Assembly: GCF_000092925.1 (NCBI RefSeq)
Contig: NC_014217.1
Location: 2,666,001 to 2,730,000, forward strand
From: Ancylobacter novellus DSM 506
Lineage (GTDB): Bacteria; Pseudomonadota; Alphaproteobacteria; Rhizobiales; Xanthobacteraceae
DNA: 64,000 bases
Direction: 5' to 3'
Shown here one piece after another: positions 47,852-56,214 of the stretch. Every line of letters begins with the position of its first letter. The first letter of the stretch is position 1. A program made the translations under genes and the position numbers. Below the pieces are notes generated by a model that was not told the DNA's origin, ran no database searches, and saw only the letters and a program-made list of their open reading frames with translations.

Positions 47852-49063
47852 TCAGCGCTGGAGCAGCGCGAGGATCAGCGCCACCTCGTCGCTCGCCGAT
47901 ACCACGCGGTGGAAGCCCTGCGGGACGGCGACGCCGTCCTTGGCGAAGCCGATGCGCCGGGCCGCGTCGGTCGCCTCGACGCCCGCGTCGCGGATGTCGG
48001 CATAGGCGTCGAGATCGACCAGGATGACGTCGAAGCGCCCGCCGGCGAGGCGCGCCGCGCGCGGATCGTCGGCAAGCGAGACGTCATGGCCCATGGCGCG
48101 CACCAGCTCGCGCATCCCCGCGCGGGCCGCACCTTCCGGGGCGGTCACCAGCACGCGCAGCGGCGCACTCGCCGGGGCGGCGTCGGCCGGCTCCAGCAGC
48201 CGGTAGCGCCCGGCATCGGTGGCGAGGAAGCGCAGGCCGCCGACGCGCTCGATGCGCCCGCGCGGCGCGAGGCCGATCACCTCGTCGACGGCGACCGCCT
48301 CGTCCTCGCCGAGATGCAGCAGCACCCGCGCTCCGCGGCGGAGCGACGGGAACAGGGCGACGCCCGGCATCTCGTCGAGCAGGGTGGCGCCGCGCAGCGC
48401 GGCGATGCGCACCGCCTCCGGCTGCGCCCGCCCGGCCCGCACCAGGAGGTGCGCGGTGTCGTGCGCCTCGGCGGCGGTCGCTTCCATGCGCGGCGTCGCC
48501 ACGCCGATCGACAGGTCGAGGATCGCCGCCTGCGCACCGTCCGGCAGCACGGCGATGCCGCCGATCATGTCGTCGCAGGGAGAGAAACGGTCGCGCCAGC
48601 TCGACGGCATGGCCTCGACGGCGGCGCGCTGGCGCGCCGGCAGGTCGTCGATCAGCACGGTGGCGCGCACCTTGCCGTTGGAGCCGAACAGCACCAGCCC
48701 GCCCTGCACTGAGGGCGGCACGGCGAGGCCCATGCGGGCGGAAAGACGGATCAGCGGCAGGCCGCTGGCGCCGAGCGTGCCGGCGGCGGACATGGCGACG
48801 AGCCGCTGCCAGCGCTCGCCGGCGACCGTCATCACCTCGACGACCTGGGCGGCCGGCAGGGCGAAGCGCATGCCGCGCAGCGAGAACACCAGCATTTCCT
48901 CGCGCACCGGCGCGGGACGCGGCTCGGCCGAGGACGCCCGCGCAGGCTGTGCCGTCAGCGCGCGGAAGGAACGGGCGGCGAGAGCCGCGAGCGGACCCTC
49001 GCCGGCAACATCGCCCGGAACGGGGCCGCGCAGCGCGGCGGAATGGGTGTCGACGGGGACCAT
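47852..49063 (-). CDS. CheW-like / receiver-like protein lacking kinase domains
   Basis: A 403-residue protein. Residues about 53-185 are a CheW-like fold (EMLVFSLRGMRFALPAAQVVEVM; GLPLIRLSARMGL), about 205-290 resembles a second, weaker one (ARVLLHLGEDEAVAVDEVIGL) and about 300-403 is a receiver-like domain (LRVLVTAPEGAARAGMRELVRA; FDVILVDLDAYADIR) in which the usual acidic pair is lost but a phospho-acceptor-like Asp remains. HPt, dimerisation and ATPase domains of CheA are missing. It sits 123 bases after chpT, where relatives often carry a full CheA-like hybrid kinase, so it may be a reduced descendant. Possible role: scaffold or adaptor. Confidence 0.72.
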   Translation of the reverse strand: MVPVDTHSAALRGPVPGDVAGEGPLAALAARSFRALTAQPARASSAEPRPAPVREEMLVFSLRGMRFALPAAQVVEVMTVAGERWQRLVAMSAAGTLGASGLPLIRLSARMGLAVPPSVQGGLVLFGSNGKVRATVLIDDLPARQRAAVEAMPSSWRDRFSPCDDMIGGIAVLPDGAQAAILDLSIGVATPRMEATAAEAHDTAHLLVRAGRAQPEAVRIAALRGATLLDEMPGVALFPSLRRGARVLLHLGEDEAVAVDEVIGLAPRGRIERVGGLRFLATDAGRYRLLEPADAAPASAPLRVLVTAPEGAARAGMRELVRAMGHDVSLADDPRAARLAGGRFDVILVDLDAYADIRDAGVEATDAARRIGFAKDGVAVPQGFHRVVSASDEVALILALLQR

Positions 49064-49186
49064 GGGCGACCGGAAGCACTGGACACAACGCGCACGCCTT
49101 TTAGGCGCGCAAAGCGAAGTGTCCTCCGATCACGTTAACGTCGTCTGAAAGAAGTGACGCAGCGGGAATCGCGCCGGCTTCGCCGC

Positions 49187-49834
49187 TCACGCCTTCTCGG
49201 CGGCGATCTCGACGCTCTCGCCGGCATGGCCGAGGCTGAGCCGGTAGCCGGCCGCGCGCGCCAGAAGCCCGGTGTAGTGCGGCTGGATGGCATGGGCGTC
49301 GAGCGCACCGCCTTCCGGGGCTTCGCCGGCCAGGAGGGCGATCAGATGCGGCGGGATGCGCGAATGGCTGCCCTCGGTGGTCAGGCGGAAGCCGCCCTCG
49401 TCGCCCTCGCCGGTGGCGATGACCAGTATCTTGCCGCCGCGCGGGATGGTCGAGGTGGCGACCACCATCAGGTTGAGCAGCAGCTTCACCTTGTTCTTCG
49501 GCGAGAGCACGCGCGGCACATGCCATTCGACGCTCGTGCGGTCGTCCTCGATGAAGCCGCGGGCCACCTTCTCGGCGTCGCCGGTGTCGATCTGCGCCCC
49601 GGCCGAGCCGGCCGCGCCGAAGGCGAGGCGGGCGAATTGCAGCCGGGCGGAGGCCTGCTTGGCGCTCTTGGCGATGAGGTCGAGCGCGAACGCCTTCATG
49701 CTCGGATCGTCCTCGTCGTCGAGCACTTCCAGCCCGTTGACGATGGCGCCGACCGGGCTGATCACGTCGTGGCAGACGCGCGAGCACAGGAGCGCGGCGA
49801 GGTCGAGCTTGTCGAGGTCGATGGCGGTCGTCAT
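49187..49834 (-). CDS. chpT: Histidine phosphotransferase ChpT
   Basis: A 215-residue phosphotransferase that relays phosphate from the hybrid kinase CckA to CtrA and CpdR. The N-terminal helix LAALLCSRVCHDVISPVGAIVNGLEVLDDE carries the phospho-accepting His (CHD), and the rest is a degenerate HATPase-like domain (KVKLLLNLMVVATSTIPRGG) without ATP-binding motifs, as in ChpT. Divergent from cysQ with a 136-base gap. Together with ctrA at 45.5 kb it puts two members of the same relay within 4 kb. Confidence 0.93.
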   Translation of the reverse strand: MTTAIDLDKLDLAALLCSRVCHDVISPVGAIVNGLEVLDDEDDPSMKAFALDLIAKSAKQASARLQFARLAFGAAGSAGAQIDTGDAEKVARGFIEDDRTSVEWHVPRVLSPKNKVKLLLNLMVVATSTIPRGGKILVIATGEGDEGGFRLTTEGSHSRIPPHLIALLAGEAPEGGALDAHAIQPHYTGLLARAAGYRLSLGHAGESVEIAAEKA

Positions 49835-49970
49835 CGCGTCCCTGTAGAGAATTGCCTTGCGAATCGGCCGCGGGGCGTGCGGCCGGCACGCGGGCTGTGA
49901 TACACCGCGCTCCCGGGCACGCCAACCTTGCGCGCCCTATTGTCGCCCCGCTTCCCGGAACCCGCTTGCC

Positions 49971-50798
49971 ATGTCCCTGCCGTCGTCGTCCGCCGCCGAT
50001 CTGAGCCTGCTCGCCGCGCTGGCGCAGGCCTCGCTCAAGGCCGGCGAGGTCATATTGCGCATCCGCGCGGAGGGCATCACGGTCAACGCCAAGTCCGACC
50101 AGAGCCCGGTCACCGCCGCGGACCTCGCCGCCGAGGAGCTGCTGCATGCCGAGCTCGCGCGCATCCTGCCGGGAGTGCCGGTCATCGCCGAGGAGGCGGT
50201 GGCGCAGGGCAAGGGCGAAGCACTGGGGACGGGCGAAGCGCCCGCCGACGCCTTCCTGCTGGTCGATCCGCTCGACGGCACCAAGGAATTCATCGGTGCC
50301 AGCGGCGAGTTCACGGTGAATATCGGCCTCGTCATCGGCGGCGTGCCGGCCTTCGGCATCGTCCTCGCTCCCGCCGTCGCCCGGCTCTATGCCGGCATGA
50401 CCACGGCCGCCGGCGGCGCGGCCTTCGCCGCCGGGCTGGAACCCGATGCCGGCCTGTGGACGCCGATCCGCTGCCGCCCCACCCCCGAGCGCGGCCTCGT
50501 CGCGGTCGCCAGCCGCTCGCATCCCGACGCCGGCACCGAAGCGATTCTGGCCGAGCTCGACGTCGCCGAGCGCATCAGCTGCGGCTCGGCGCTGAAGTTC
50601 GGCCTCGTCGCCGAGGGCCGCGCCGACATCTATCCGCGCCTCGGCACGGTGTGCGAATGGGACGTCGCCGCCGGCCATGCGCTGGTGCGGGCGGCGGGCG
50701 GCAGCGTGTGCCGGCCGGACGGCAGCCCCCTGCCCTATGGCCGCACCGAAGCGGCCTATCGCGTCCACGGATTCATCGCCCGCGGCGCCGCGGCCTGA
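49971..50798 (+). CDS. cysQ: 3'(2'),5'-bisphosphate nucleotidase CysQ
   Basis: Inositol-monophosphatase-family enzyme, 275 residues, hydrolysing the by-product PAP of sulfate reduction. Metal-site motifs are EEA (PVIAEEAV), LVDPLDGTKEFI and EWDVAAGHALVRAAGG, as expected for CysQ. The start at 49971 is the ATG that gives a standard N-terminus; the longer frame lacks support. A sulfur-related cysA lies 6 kb upstream, but no operon link exists. Confidence 0.94.
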   Translation: MSLPSSSAADLSLLAALAQASLKAGEVILRIRAEGITVNAKSDQSPVTAADLAAEELLHAELARILPGVPVIAEEAVAQGKGEALGTGEAPADAFLLVDPLDGTKEFIGASGEFTVNIGLVIGGVPAFGIVLAPAVARLYAGMTTAAGGAAFAAGLEPDAGLWTPIRCRPTPERGLVAVASRSHPDAGTEAILAELDVAERISCGSALKFGLVAEGRADIYPRLGTVCEWDVAAGHALVRAAGGSVCRPDGSPLPYGRTEAAYRVHGFIARGAAA

Positions 50799-50947
50799 TG
50801 ACCACACCTTGATCGCAACCGGCCTTTTGCCGCTGCGACACGCCTTCCTAAGGTCGCACTCCGTGCTAATGATAAGTTCGGGAGCTGGTTGCCTGGCCCG
50901 TCGCGGCCTTACGCCACCCGATTGTTGGATCAACTGCGGGACCGACG

Positions 50948-51514
50948 ATGCCGACTTTGCGCGCTCTAATTGCCTGCCTTGCCTTGCTTGCCGCCTTGCC
51001 TTTCGCCGCCGCCCCGGCTCACGCCCAGCAGAACACCTACTCGCGCGACGAGCTGGTGCAGCAGGGCCACGGCTTCTTCGGCGAAGTCTCGCGCGGTCTC
51101 GCGCTTTCGATCGAGAAGGCGACGAGCCAGTGGGGCCAGCCCAATGGCTACATCCTCGGTCAGGAGGGCTCGGGCGCCTTCGTCGGCGGCCTGCGCTACG
51201 GTGAGGGCACGCTCTACACGCGCAACGCCGGCGACGTGAAGGTATTCTGGCAGGGCCCCTCGCTCGGCTGGGACTTCGGCGGCGACGGCGCCCGCACCAT
51301 GATCCTGGTGTACAATCTGAACTCGATCAACGACATCTTCCGCCGCTTCGGCGGCATTTCCGGCTCCGCCTATTTCGTCGCCGGCTTCGGCATGACGGCG
51401 CTCGCCGCCGACAACATCGTGGTGGTGCCGATCCGCTCCGGCGTCGGCGTGCGCCTCGGCGCCAATATCGGCTATCTGAAGTTCACCCCCACGGCGACCT
51501 GGAATCCTTTCTGA
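50948..51514 (+). CDS. DUF1134 family exported protein
   Basis: A 188-residue protein with a clear signal peptide (LIACLALLAALPFAAAPAHAQ) and the DUF1134 domain: YILGQEGSGAFVGGLRYGEGTLYT, WQGPSLGWDFGGDGARTMILVYNL and GFGMTALAADNIVVVPIRSGVGVRLGANIGYLKF. The glycine-rich strands resemble a lipid-binding or envelope beta fold, as in Ysc84-type proteins, but the function is unknown. Near chpT in many Hyphomicrobiales, as here. Confidence 0.92.
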   Translation: MPTLRALIACLALLAALPFAAAPAHAQQNTYSRDELVQQGHGFFGEVSRGLALSIEKATSQWGQPNGYILGQEGSGAFVGGLRYGEGTLYTRNAGDVKVFWQGPSLGWDFGGDGARTMILVYNLNSINDIFRRFGGISGSAYFVAGFGMTALAADNIVVVPIRSGVGVRLGANIGYLKFTPTATWNPF

Positions 51515-51658
51515 AATCGCCCGCTCCATCGCCGGGCGGCCGGGCTATCCGGGCCGCTTTGGTATCTGTAACCTAGTGTCGCCCGCCCCCATCTATCGCC
51601 GGGGCCGGCAGTCCGGCTCCACGAGCCGCACATACCGCGTTCGAGGTGAGACCGCCGC

Positions 51659-52894
51659 ATGATCGAAGTGATCATGTATTCCGCCATCGGCTTCCTGACG
51701 GCGACGCTGCTGGCCCTGCTGGCGCTGCCGGCGGTGTGGCGGCGTGCCGTGCGCCTCACGCGCAAGCGCATCGAGGGCGCCATCCCTTCCACGACCGCGG
51801 AGATCCTCGCCGACAAGGACGAGCAGCGCGCCATCTTCGCCGCCGATGTCCGCCGCCTTGAAGTGGAGGTCGGCAAGCTGCAGGCCCGAGCGGCCAGCCA
51901 ATGGGGCGAGGTGACGCGCCAGGCCGAGGAGCTGCGCGCCCGCGCCGTCACCATCGAGCAGCTCTCCACCGACCTGTCGGCGCTACAGATCGAGCACCGC
52001 GACAACCTCGTCCTCAAGGAATCGCTGGCCGAGAATCTCGACATCCGCACCCGCGACCTCGAGGAGACTCGCGCGGCCCTGCACGAGACGCGCACGGAAC
52101 TCGACAGCACGAAGATCGCGCTGGAAGAGACCAGCGCCCGCGAGGAAGAGCTGAAGGTCGAGCATGTCGCCCTCACCACGCTGCGCGACACGCTGAAGGA
52201 CCGCATCGCCGAGCTCGACCGGCATCTCGCGGCCACCAATGCGCATCTGTCCGCCGAGCGCGCCACGCTGCGCAACACCTCCGAGAGCCTGTCGATCGAG
52301 GTCGGCCGCAACCGCGACATGAAGGAGCGGCTGACCGACGTCGAGGCGCGTCTGGAGGCGGTCGCCGAGGAGGCGACGACGCTGCGCAGCGAGCGCGCCG
52401 CGCTGATCACCCGCGTCGCCGAGCTCGACGCCCGCACCCATGCCGCCGAGACGGCGCGCGCGACCACCGAGGCCGAAGCCGCCCGCATCACCGGCGCGGC
52501 GCTGGAGGCGCAGCAAAAGGCCGAGGCGCTGGCGCGCGAGGCGGCCGACACCATCCAGATGCTGCGTGCCGAGAAGGTGATGCTCGACGGCGCGCTCGCC
52601 AAGGCGCGCGAGGACCGCACGGCCCTGCAGCAGCAGCTCGACGGCAGCGCCGCGGCGCTGGCGCCGTCGGCCGGCGATCCCGCCGCCGACACGGCGCTGC
52701 TGCGCGATCGCATCAGCGACATCGCCGCCGAGGTGGCCAATCTCACCGCGCGGCTGGAAGGCCCGGGCTCGCCGATCGACGCCCTGCTCGCCGGCCACGC
52801 GCCCGCCGCCAACGGCGCCGCGCCCTCGCTCGCCGACCGCATCATCGCGCTGCGCAAGGCCGAGGAACCGGCGGCGAATCACGCGGCGGAGTAG
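51659..52894 (+). CDS. Membrane-anchored long coiled-coil protein
   Basis: A 411-residue protein: one N-terminal helix (residues about 7-26), a conserved-looking juxtamembrane stretch (AIPSTTAEILADKDEQRAIFAADVRRLEVEV), then some 260 residues of uninterrupted coiled coil rich in Ala, Glu, Arg, Leu and Thr (ERDN-type heptads), and a disordered Ala/Pro tail. No enzymatic motif. A structural or scaffold role in the envelope or cell pole is possible. GAGGTGAG precedes the ATG. No named family recognised. Confidence 0.78.
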   Translation: MIEVIMYSAIGFLTATLLALLALPAVWRRAVRLTRKRIEGAIPSTTAEILADKDEQRAIFAADVRRLEVEVGKLQARAASQWGEVTRQAEELRARAVTIEQLSTDLSALQIEHRDNLVLKESLAENLDIRTRDLEETRAALHETRTELDSTKIALEETSAREEELKVEHVALTTLRDTLKDRIAELDRHLAATNAHLSAERATLRNTSESLSIEVGRNRDMKERLTDVEARLEAVAEEATTLRSERAALITRVAELDARTHAAETARATTEAEAARITGAALEAQQKAEALAREAADTIQMLRAEKVMLDGALAKAREDRTALQQQLDGSAAALAPSAGDPAADTALLRDRISDIAAEVANLTARLEGPGSPIDALLAGHAPAANGAAPSLADRIIALRKAEEPAANHAAE

Positions 52895-53274
52895 TTCGGC
52901 GCGGGTGCGCCCGGCCCTCTCGGCTGCCCGCTGATCTTCCATTGAACGTCATGCCCGGCCTTGTGCCGGGCATCCACGTCTTTGCATGCGCACTCATCAG
53001 AAGTCGTGGATCCCCGGGCCAAGCCCGGGGATGACGGCCGACTTGGCCGTTCCCACCCTCACACTCTCATGGCCGGGCTTGGCCCGGCCATCCACGCCTT
53101 CAGCACCGCTTGGAGCGCCCGCCAAGTCGTGGATCCCCGGGCCAAGCCCGGGATGACGGCCGACTTGGCGATTGCCGGTCGCTCGTTCAGGATGGCGACG
53201 CTAGGGCAGCCAACAAGAAGCTGCCGGCCCCCCAAAAGAAACGCCCCCAGGAAACGTCCCAAGGAAACGCCCCC
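52895..53274. repeat. 380-base intergenic stretch with four REP-like palindromes
   Basis: Four family B units form two inverted pairs: 52948-52977 (GTCATGCCCGGCC) with 53005-53037 (CCCCGGGCCAAGCCCGGGG), and 53067-53098 (CTCATGGCCGGGC) with 53128-53160. Near the end is a small threefold direct repeat of the type AGGAAACGCCCC (53236-53274) that includes the probable leader of the next gene. No coding frame is convincing. Confidence 0.8.
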
Positions 53275-54645
53275 ATGAATCTCGCCCGCATGCTGAAGGC
53301 GCGCGCCGATGAAGGCCGCCCGGTCCGCGTCGGTGTCATCGGCGCCGGCAAGTTCGGCTCCATGTTCCTGTCGCAGGTGCGCACCACGCCGGGAATGCAC
53401 CTCTACGGCATCGCCGACCTGTCCATTCCCCGCGCCCGCGCCGCGCTGACGGCGACCGGCTGGGACGCGGACGCGGTGATCGCCTCCTCCTTCGACGAGG
53501 CGCTGCGCACCGGCCGCACCATGCTGACCGAGGACGCGAACGCGCTGATCGCCGCCGACGGGCTCGACGTGGTGGTCGAGGTCACCGGCAATCCGGCCGC
53601 CGGCGCCGCCCATGCCTTGAAAGCCATCGAACATGGCAAGCACATCGTCATGGTGACGGTGGAGGCGGATGTGCTGGTCGGCCCGCTGCTGGCCGAGCGA
53701 GCCCGCAAGGCCGGCGTGGTCTATTCCATGGCCTATGGCGACCAGCCGGCGCTGGTGTGCGAGATGGTCGACTGGGCGCGCACCTGCGGCTTCCGCGTGG
53801 TCTGCGCCGGCAAGGGCACCAAGTACCTGCCGAGCTTCCACAAATCGACGCCGGACACGATCTGGGGCCTTTACGGCCTCACGCCCGAGGAAGCGGCCAA
53901 GGGCGGCATGAATCCTCAGATGTTCAACTCCTTCGCCGACGGCACCAAGTCGTCCATCGAGATGGCGGCGATCGCCAATGCGGCGGGGCTGGCGGCACCC
54001 TCGGACGGCCTGCTGTTCCCGCCCTGCGGCGTCGACGACCTCGCCACCATTCTCCGTCCCCGCGAGCATGGCGGCGTGCTGGAGCGGTCCGGCACGGTGG
54101 AGACCATCTCCTCGCTGGAGCGCGACGGCCGCCCGGTGTTCCGCGACCTGCGCTGGGGCGTCTATGTGGTGTTCGAGGCCGACCCGTCGGCGCGCGGCGA
54201 CTATGCCCGCCGCTGCTTCAAGGAGTACGGCGTGGTGACGGACTCTTCCGGCCGCTACACCGCGCTCTACCGGCCCTATCACATGATCGGGCTGGAGCTC
54301 GGGGTGAGCGTCGCCAATGCCGCCTTGCGTGGCGAACCGACCGGCGTGACCGAGGCCTTCAATGCCGACGTGGTGGCGGTGGCCAAGCGCCCCTTGAAGG
54401 CCGGCGAGATGCTGGACGGCGAAGGCGGCTACACGGTGTGGGGCAAGCTGTTCCCCGCCTCCACCTCGCTCGCCAAGGGCGGCCTGCCCATCGGCCTCGC
54501 CCACCACATGGCGCTGAAGCGCGACGTCGCCGAGGGCGAGATCGTCGGCTGGGCCGACGTCGAGGCCACCGACACCCCCGCCATCCGCCTGCGCCGCGAG
54601 ATGGAGCGGTCGTTCGCGAGTGGCGTGAGCGCGGCGGCGGAGTAG
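53275..54645 (+). CDS. NAD(P)-dependent oxidoreductase of the COG4091 (homoserine dehydrogenase-like, SAF) type
   Basis: A 456-residue protein. N-terminal Rossmann loop VRVGVIGAGKFGSMFLSQV, then DVVVEVTGNPAAGAAHALKAIEHGKHIVMVTVEAD, and a C-terminal SAF domain (residues about 355-450; VVAVAKRPLKAGEMLDGEGGYTVWGKL) joined by a middle catalytic part. This matches COG4091, a predicted homoserine dehydrogenase-like group seen in sugar-acid and polyol catabolic clusters; substrate unknown. The gene is isolated: REP elements before it and a hairpin (54659-54682) plus a family A repeat after it. Confidence 0.8.
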   Translation: MNLARMLKARADEGRPVRVGVIGAGKFGSMFLSQVRTTPGMHLYGIADLSIPRARAALTATGWDADAVIASSFDEALRTGRTMLTEDANALIAADGLDVVVEVTGNPAAGAAHALKAIEHGKHIVMVTVEADVLVGPLLAERARKAGVVYSMAYGDQPALVCEMVDWARTCGFRVVCAGKGTKYLPSFHKSTPDTIWGLYGLTPEEAAKGGMNPQMFNSFADGTKSSIEMAAIANAAGLAAPSDGLLFPPCGVDDLATILRPREHGGVLERSGTVETISSLERDGRPVFRDLRWGVYVVFEADPSARGDYARRCFKEYGVVTDSSGRYTALYRPYHMIGLELGVSVANAALRGEPTGVTEAFNADVVAVAKRPLKAGEMLDGEGGYTVWGKLFPASTSLAKGGLPIGLAHHMALKRDVAEGEIVGWADVEATDTPAIRLRREMERSFASGVSAAAE

Positions 54646-54658
54646 GTGCCTCTTTCTT

Positions 54659-54682
54659 TCCCTCTCCCCATCGGGAGAGGGA
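54659..54682 (+). terminator. Hairpin after COG4091 gene
   Basis: CCTCTCCCC-AT-CGGGAGAGG stem directly behind the stop codon, with no T-run. The same stem type occurs near 6480 and 40710. Confidence 0.4.
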
Positions 54683-54713
54683 CCGGCCGCTCTTCCTGAC
54701 TCAGTTGCAGCAA

Positions 54714-54820
54714 CCTCATCCTGAGGTGCCCGGCGTTCGCCGGGCCTCGAAGGATGCTCGCTCGGGTGCACTATAGCGACCATCCTTCGAGGCTCGCTGC
54801 GCGAGCACCTCAGGATGAGG
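54714..54820. repeat. Palindromic repeat (family A) before DUF2087 gene
   Basis: A 107-base copy (CCTCATCCTGAGG ... CCTCAGGATGAGG) with two mirror units, each holding a small GC hairpin. Confidence 0.9.
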
Positions 54821-55020
54821 GACATTGGTATTCAGCCCGCTGGACTTCCCGGCGCCCTTCGCTTATCCCTCGGCCAACGGTCTGCAGTTCACCGAGGCGT
54901 TGCCGCCCCGCAAGGGGAGCTAAACCTGCATCTACCCATCGGACCCGCACCATCCTTGTGCCCGGTCGCAAGACGGCAACCCCGACATCTCCTCGCAGAG
55001 GGCACGAACGAGGATTGGTC
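54821..55020. other. 200-base leader region with a possible coding remnant
   Basis: From 54825 (a TTG) to a stop at 54921-54923 a 32-codon frame reads as a plausible protein end (SPLDFPAPFAYPSANGLQF). It directly abuts the repeat at 54714-54820, so it might be the tail of a gene broken long ago. Evidence is weak. Nothing else is recognised before the ATG at 55021. Confidence 0.3.
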
Positions 55021-55572
55021 ATGTCCAGAACCCTTCTGGCCTTCGAGGCGCCGGATATTTCCGCGCTCGCCCGCACGCTGCACAAAGGCATCGCCGAGCT
55101 CGGCCACGCGCCGGGCCATGTCGAATTGCTGAACCTGCTGGCGCGCGGCGCCGGCTTCCGCAACTTCCAGCACCTGCGCGCGGATGCGCAGGCGCGCCAG
55201 CGGCTCGACGCGCCGCCCCCGCCGGCCGCGCCGCTGGCCGATCACGCCCGCTGCGAGAAGGCGGCGCGGCTGTTCGATGCCGAAGGGCGGCTCATCCGCT
55301 GGCCGAAGAAGCGCAACCTGCAGATTCTCTGCCTGTGGGTGATGTGGTCGCATCTGCCGGCCGGCATCGTCTCCACCGAGCGCGAGGTGAACGAGCGGCT
55401 GAACGACTGGCACCTGTTCGGCGACCACGCGATCCTGCGCCGCGAGATGGTCGAGTTCGGCCTGATGCGCCGCACGCGCGACGGGCGCGAATATGCCCGC
55501 ATCGAGCGCGAGCCGCCGCCGGAGCTCTCCGTGCTGCTGGCGCGGTTACGCGGGCGGCCTCACTCCTCGTAA
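55021..55572 (+). CDS. DUF2087 domain protein
   Basis: A 183-residue cytoplasmic protein. Residues about 8-50 (FEAPDISALARTLHKGIAELGHAPGHVELLNLLARGAGFRNFQHLRA) form a small helical domain also found fused to glyoxalase-like proteins; residues about 90-175 are DUF2087 (RWPKKRNLQILCLWVMWSHLP; LNDWHLFGDHAILRREMVEFGLMRRTRDG), a winged-helix-like fold often called a transcription-associated domain. Function unknown. Converges on and overlaps the 3' end of the NTF2-like gene by 13 bases. Confidence 0.82.
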   Translation: MSRTLLAFEAPDISALARTLHKGIAELGHAPGHVELLNLLARGAGFRNFQHLRADAQARQRLDAPPPPAAPLADHARCEKAARLFDAEGRLIRWPKKRNLQILCLWVMWSHLPAGIVSTEREVNERLNDWHLFGDHAILRREMVEFGLMRRTRDGREYARIEREPPPELSVLLARLRGRPHSS

Positions 55573-55991
55573 GCCATGTAGCGGATGATTCGCCATTTGC
55601 CGTCCGGCTCCCGGGCGAAGACGTCGAGCCCCGGCTCGACGCTCTTCGCCCCGCCGGGCTCGATGGTGAGCGTCCAGGTGAGCCGCACCACCGCGAGGTC
55701 GCCGGAGACGATGACCTCCTTGATGTCCGCCGCGTAGCGGAAGCGGCGGGCCTTGTCGTCGAGCGCCCTGGTGATCAGCGCACAGCGCGCCGCGTAGCCG
55801 GCCTCGCCCTGGCCGCGATAGTCGGAGACCAGCGTCTTCGAGAACAGGTCGCAGGCGGTCGCCTTGTCGCCGGTGTTGAAGGCCGTGGTCCACTCAGCGA
55901 GCCGCTGGCGGATCGCCTGCGCGTCGTCGGCCAGCGCGGAGCCGGCGAGGAACAGCGTTGAGAGCGCGAGGATCGGCAACAGGCGCTTCAT
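55560..55991 (-). CDS. Exported NTF2/SnoaL-like protein
   Basis: A 143-residue protein with a signal peptide (PILALSTLFLAGSALAD) and an NTF2-like cone fold: IRQRLAEWTTAFNTGDKATACDLFSKTL, VVRLTWTLTI and a C-terminal GKWRIIRYMAYE. Similar to DUF4440/SnoaL small proteins. No catalytic residues can be singled out; ligand binding is possible. No operon partner. Confidence 0.8.
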   Translation of the reverse strand: MKRLLPILALSTLFLAGSALADDAQAIRQRLAEWTTAFNTGDKATACDLFSKTLVSDYRGQGEAGYAARCALITRALDDKARRFRYAADIKEVIVSGDLAVVRLTWTLTIEPGGAKSVEPGLDVFAREPDGKWRIIRYMAYEE

Positions 55992-56073
55992 GGAAGTCTC
56001 CCCCGGCGGCGGGGGATCATAGCACCGCGACGCGGTTGCGGAGCGAGGGCTTCACACCTCATCCACCTTCACG

Positions 56074-56163
56074 TCGTCATGCCCGGACTTGGTCCGGGCA
56101 TCCACGACTTGGGTCCATCGCGGCGGAAAGACGTGGATGGCCGGGCCAAGCCCGGCCATGACG
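56074..56163. repeat. Inverted pair of REP-like palindromes (family B)
   Basis: GTCATGCCCGGACTTGGTCC and GTGGATGGCCGGGCCAAGCC in mirror orientation about 30 bases apart, between the NTF2-like gene and the thiE 3' end. Confidence 0.82.
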
Positions 56164-56214
56164 GCACTCTCTTCCCCATCGTCCGGGATGACGACTAAAT
56201 GGAAGCGCAGAACC

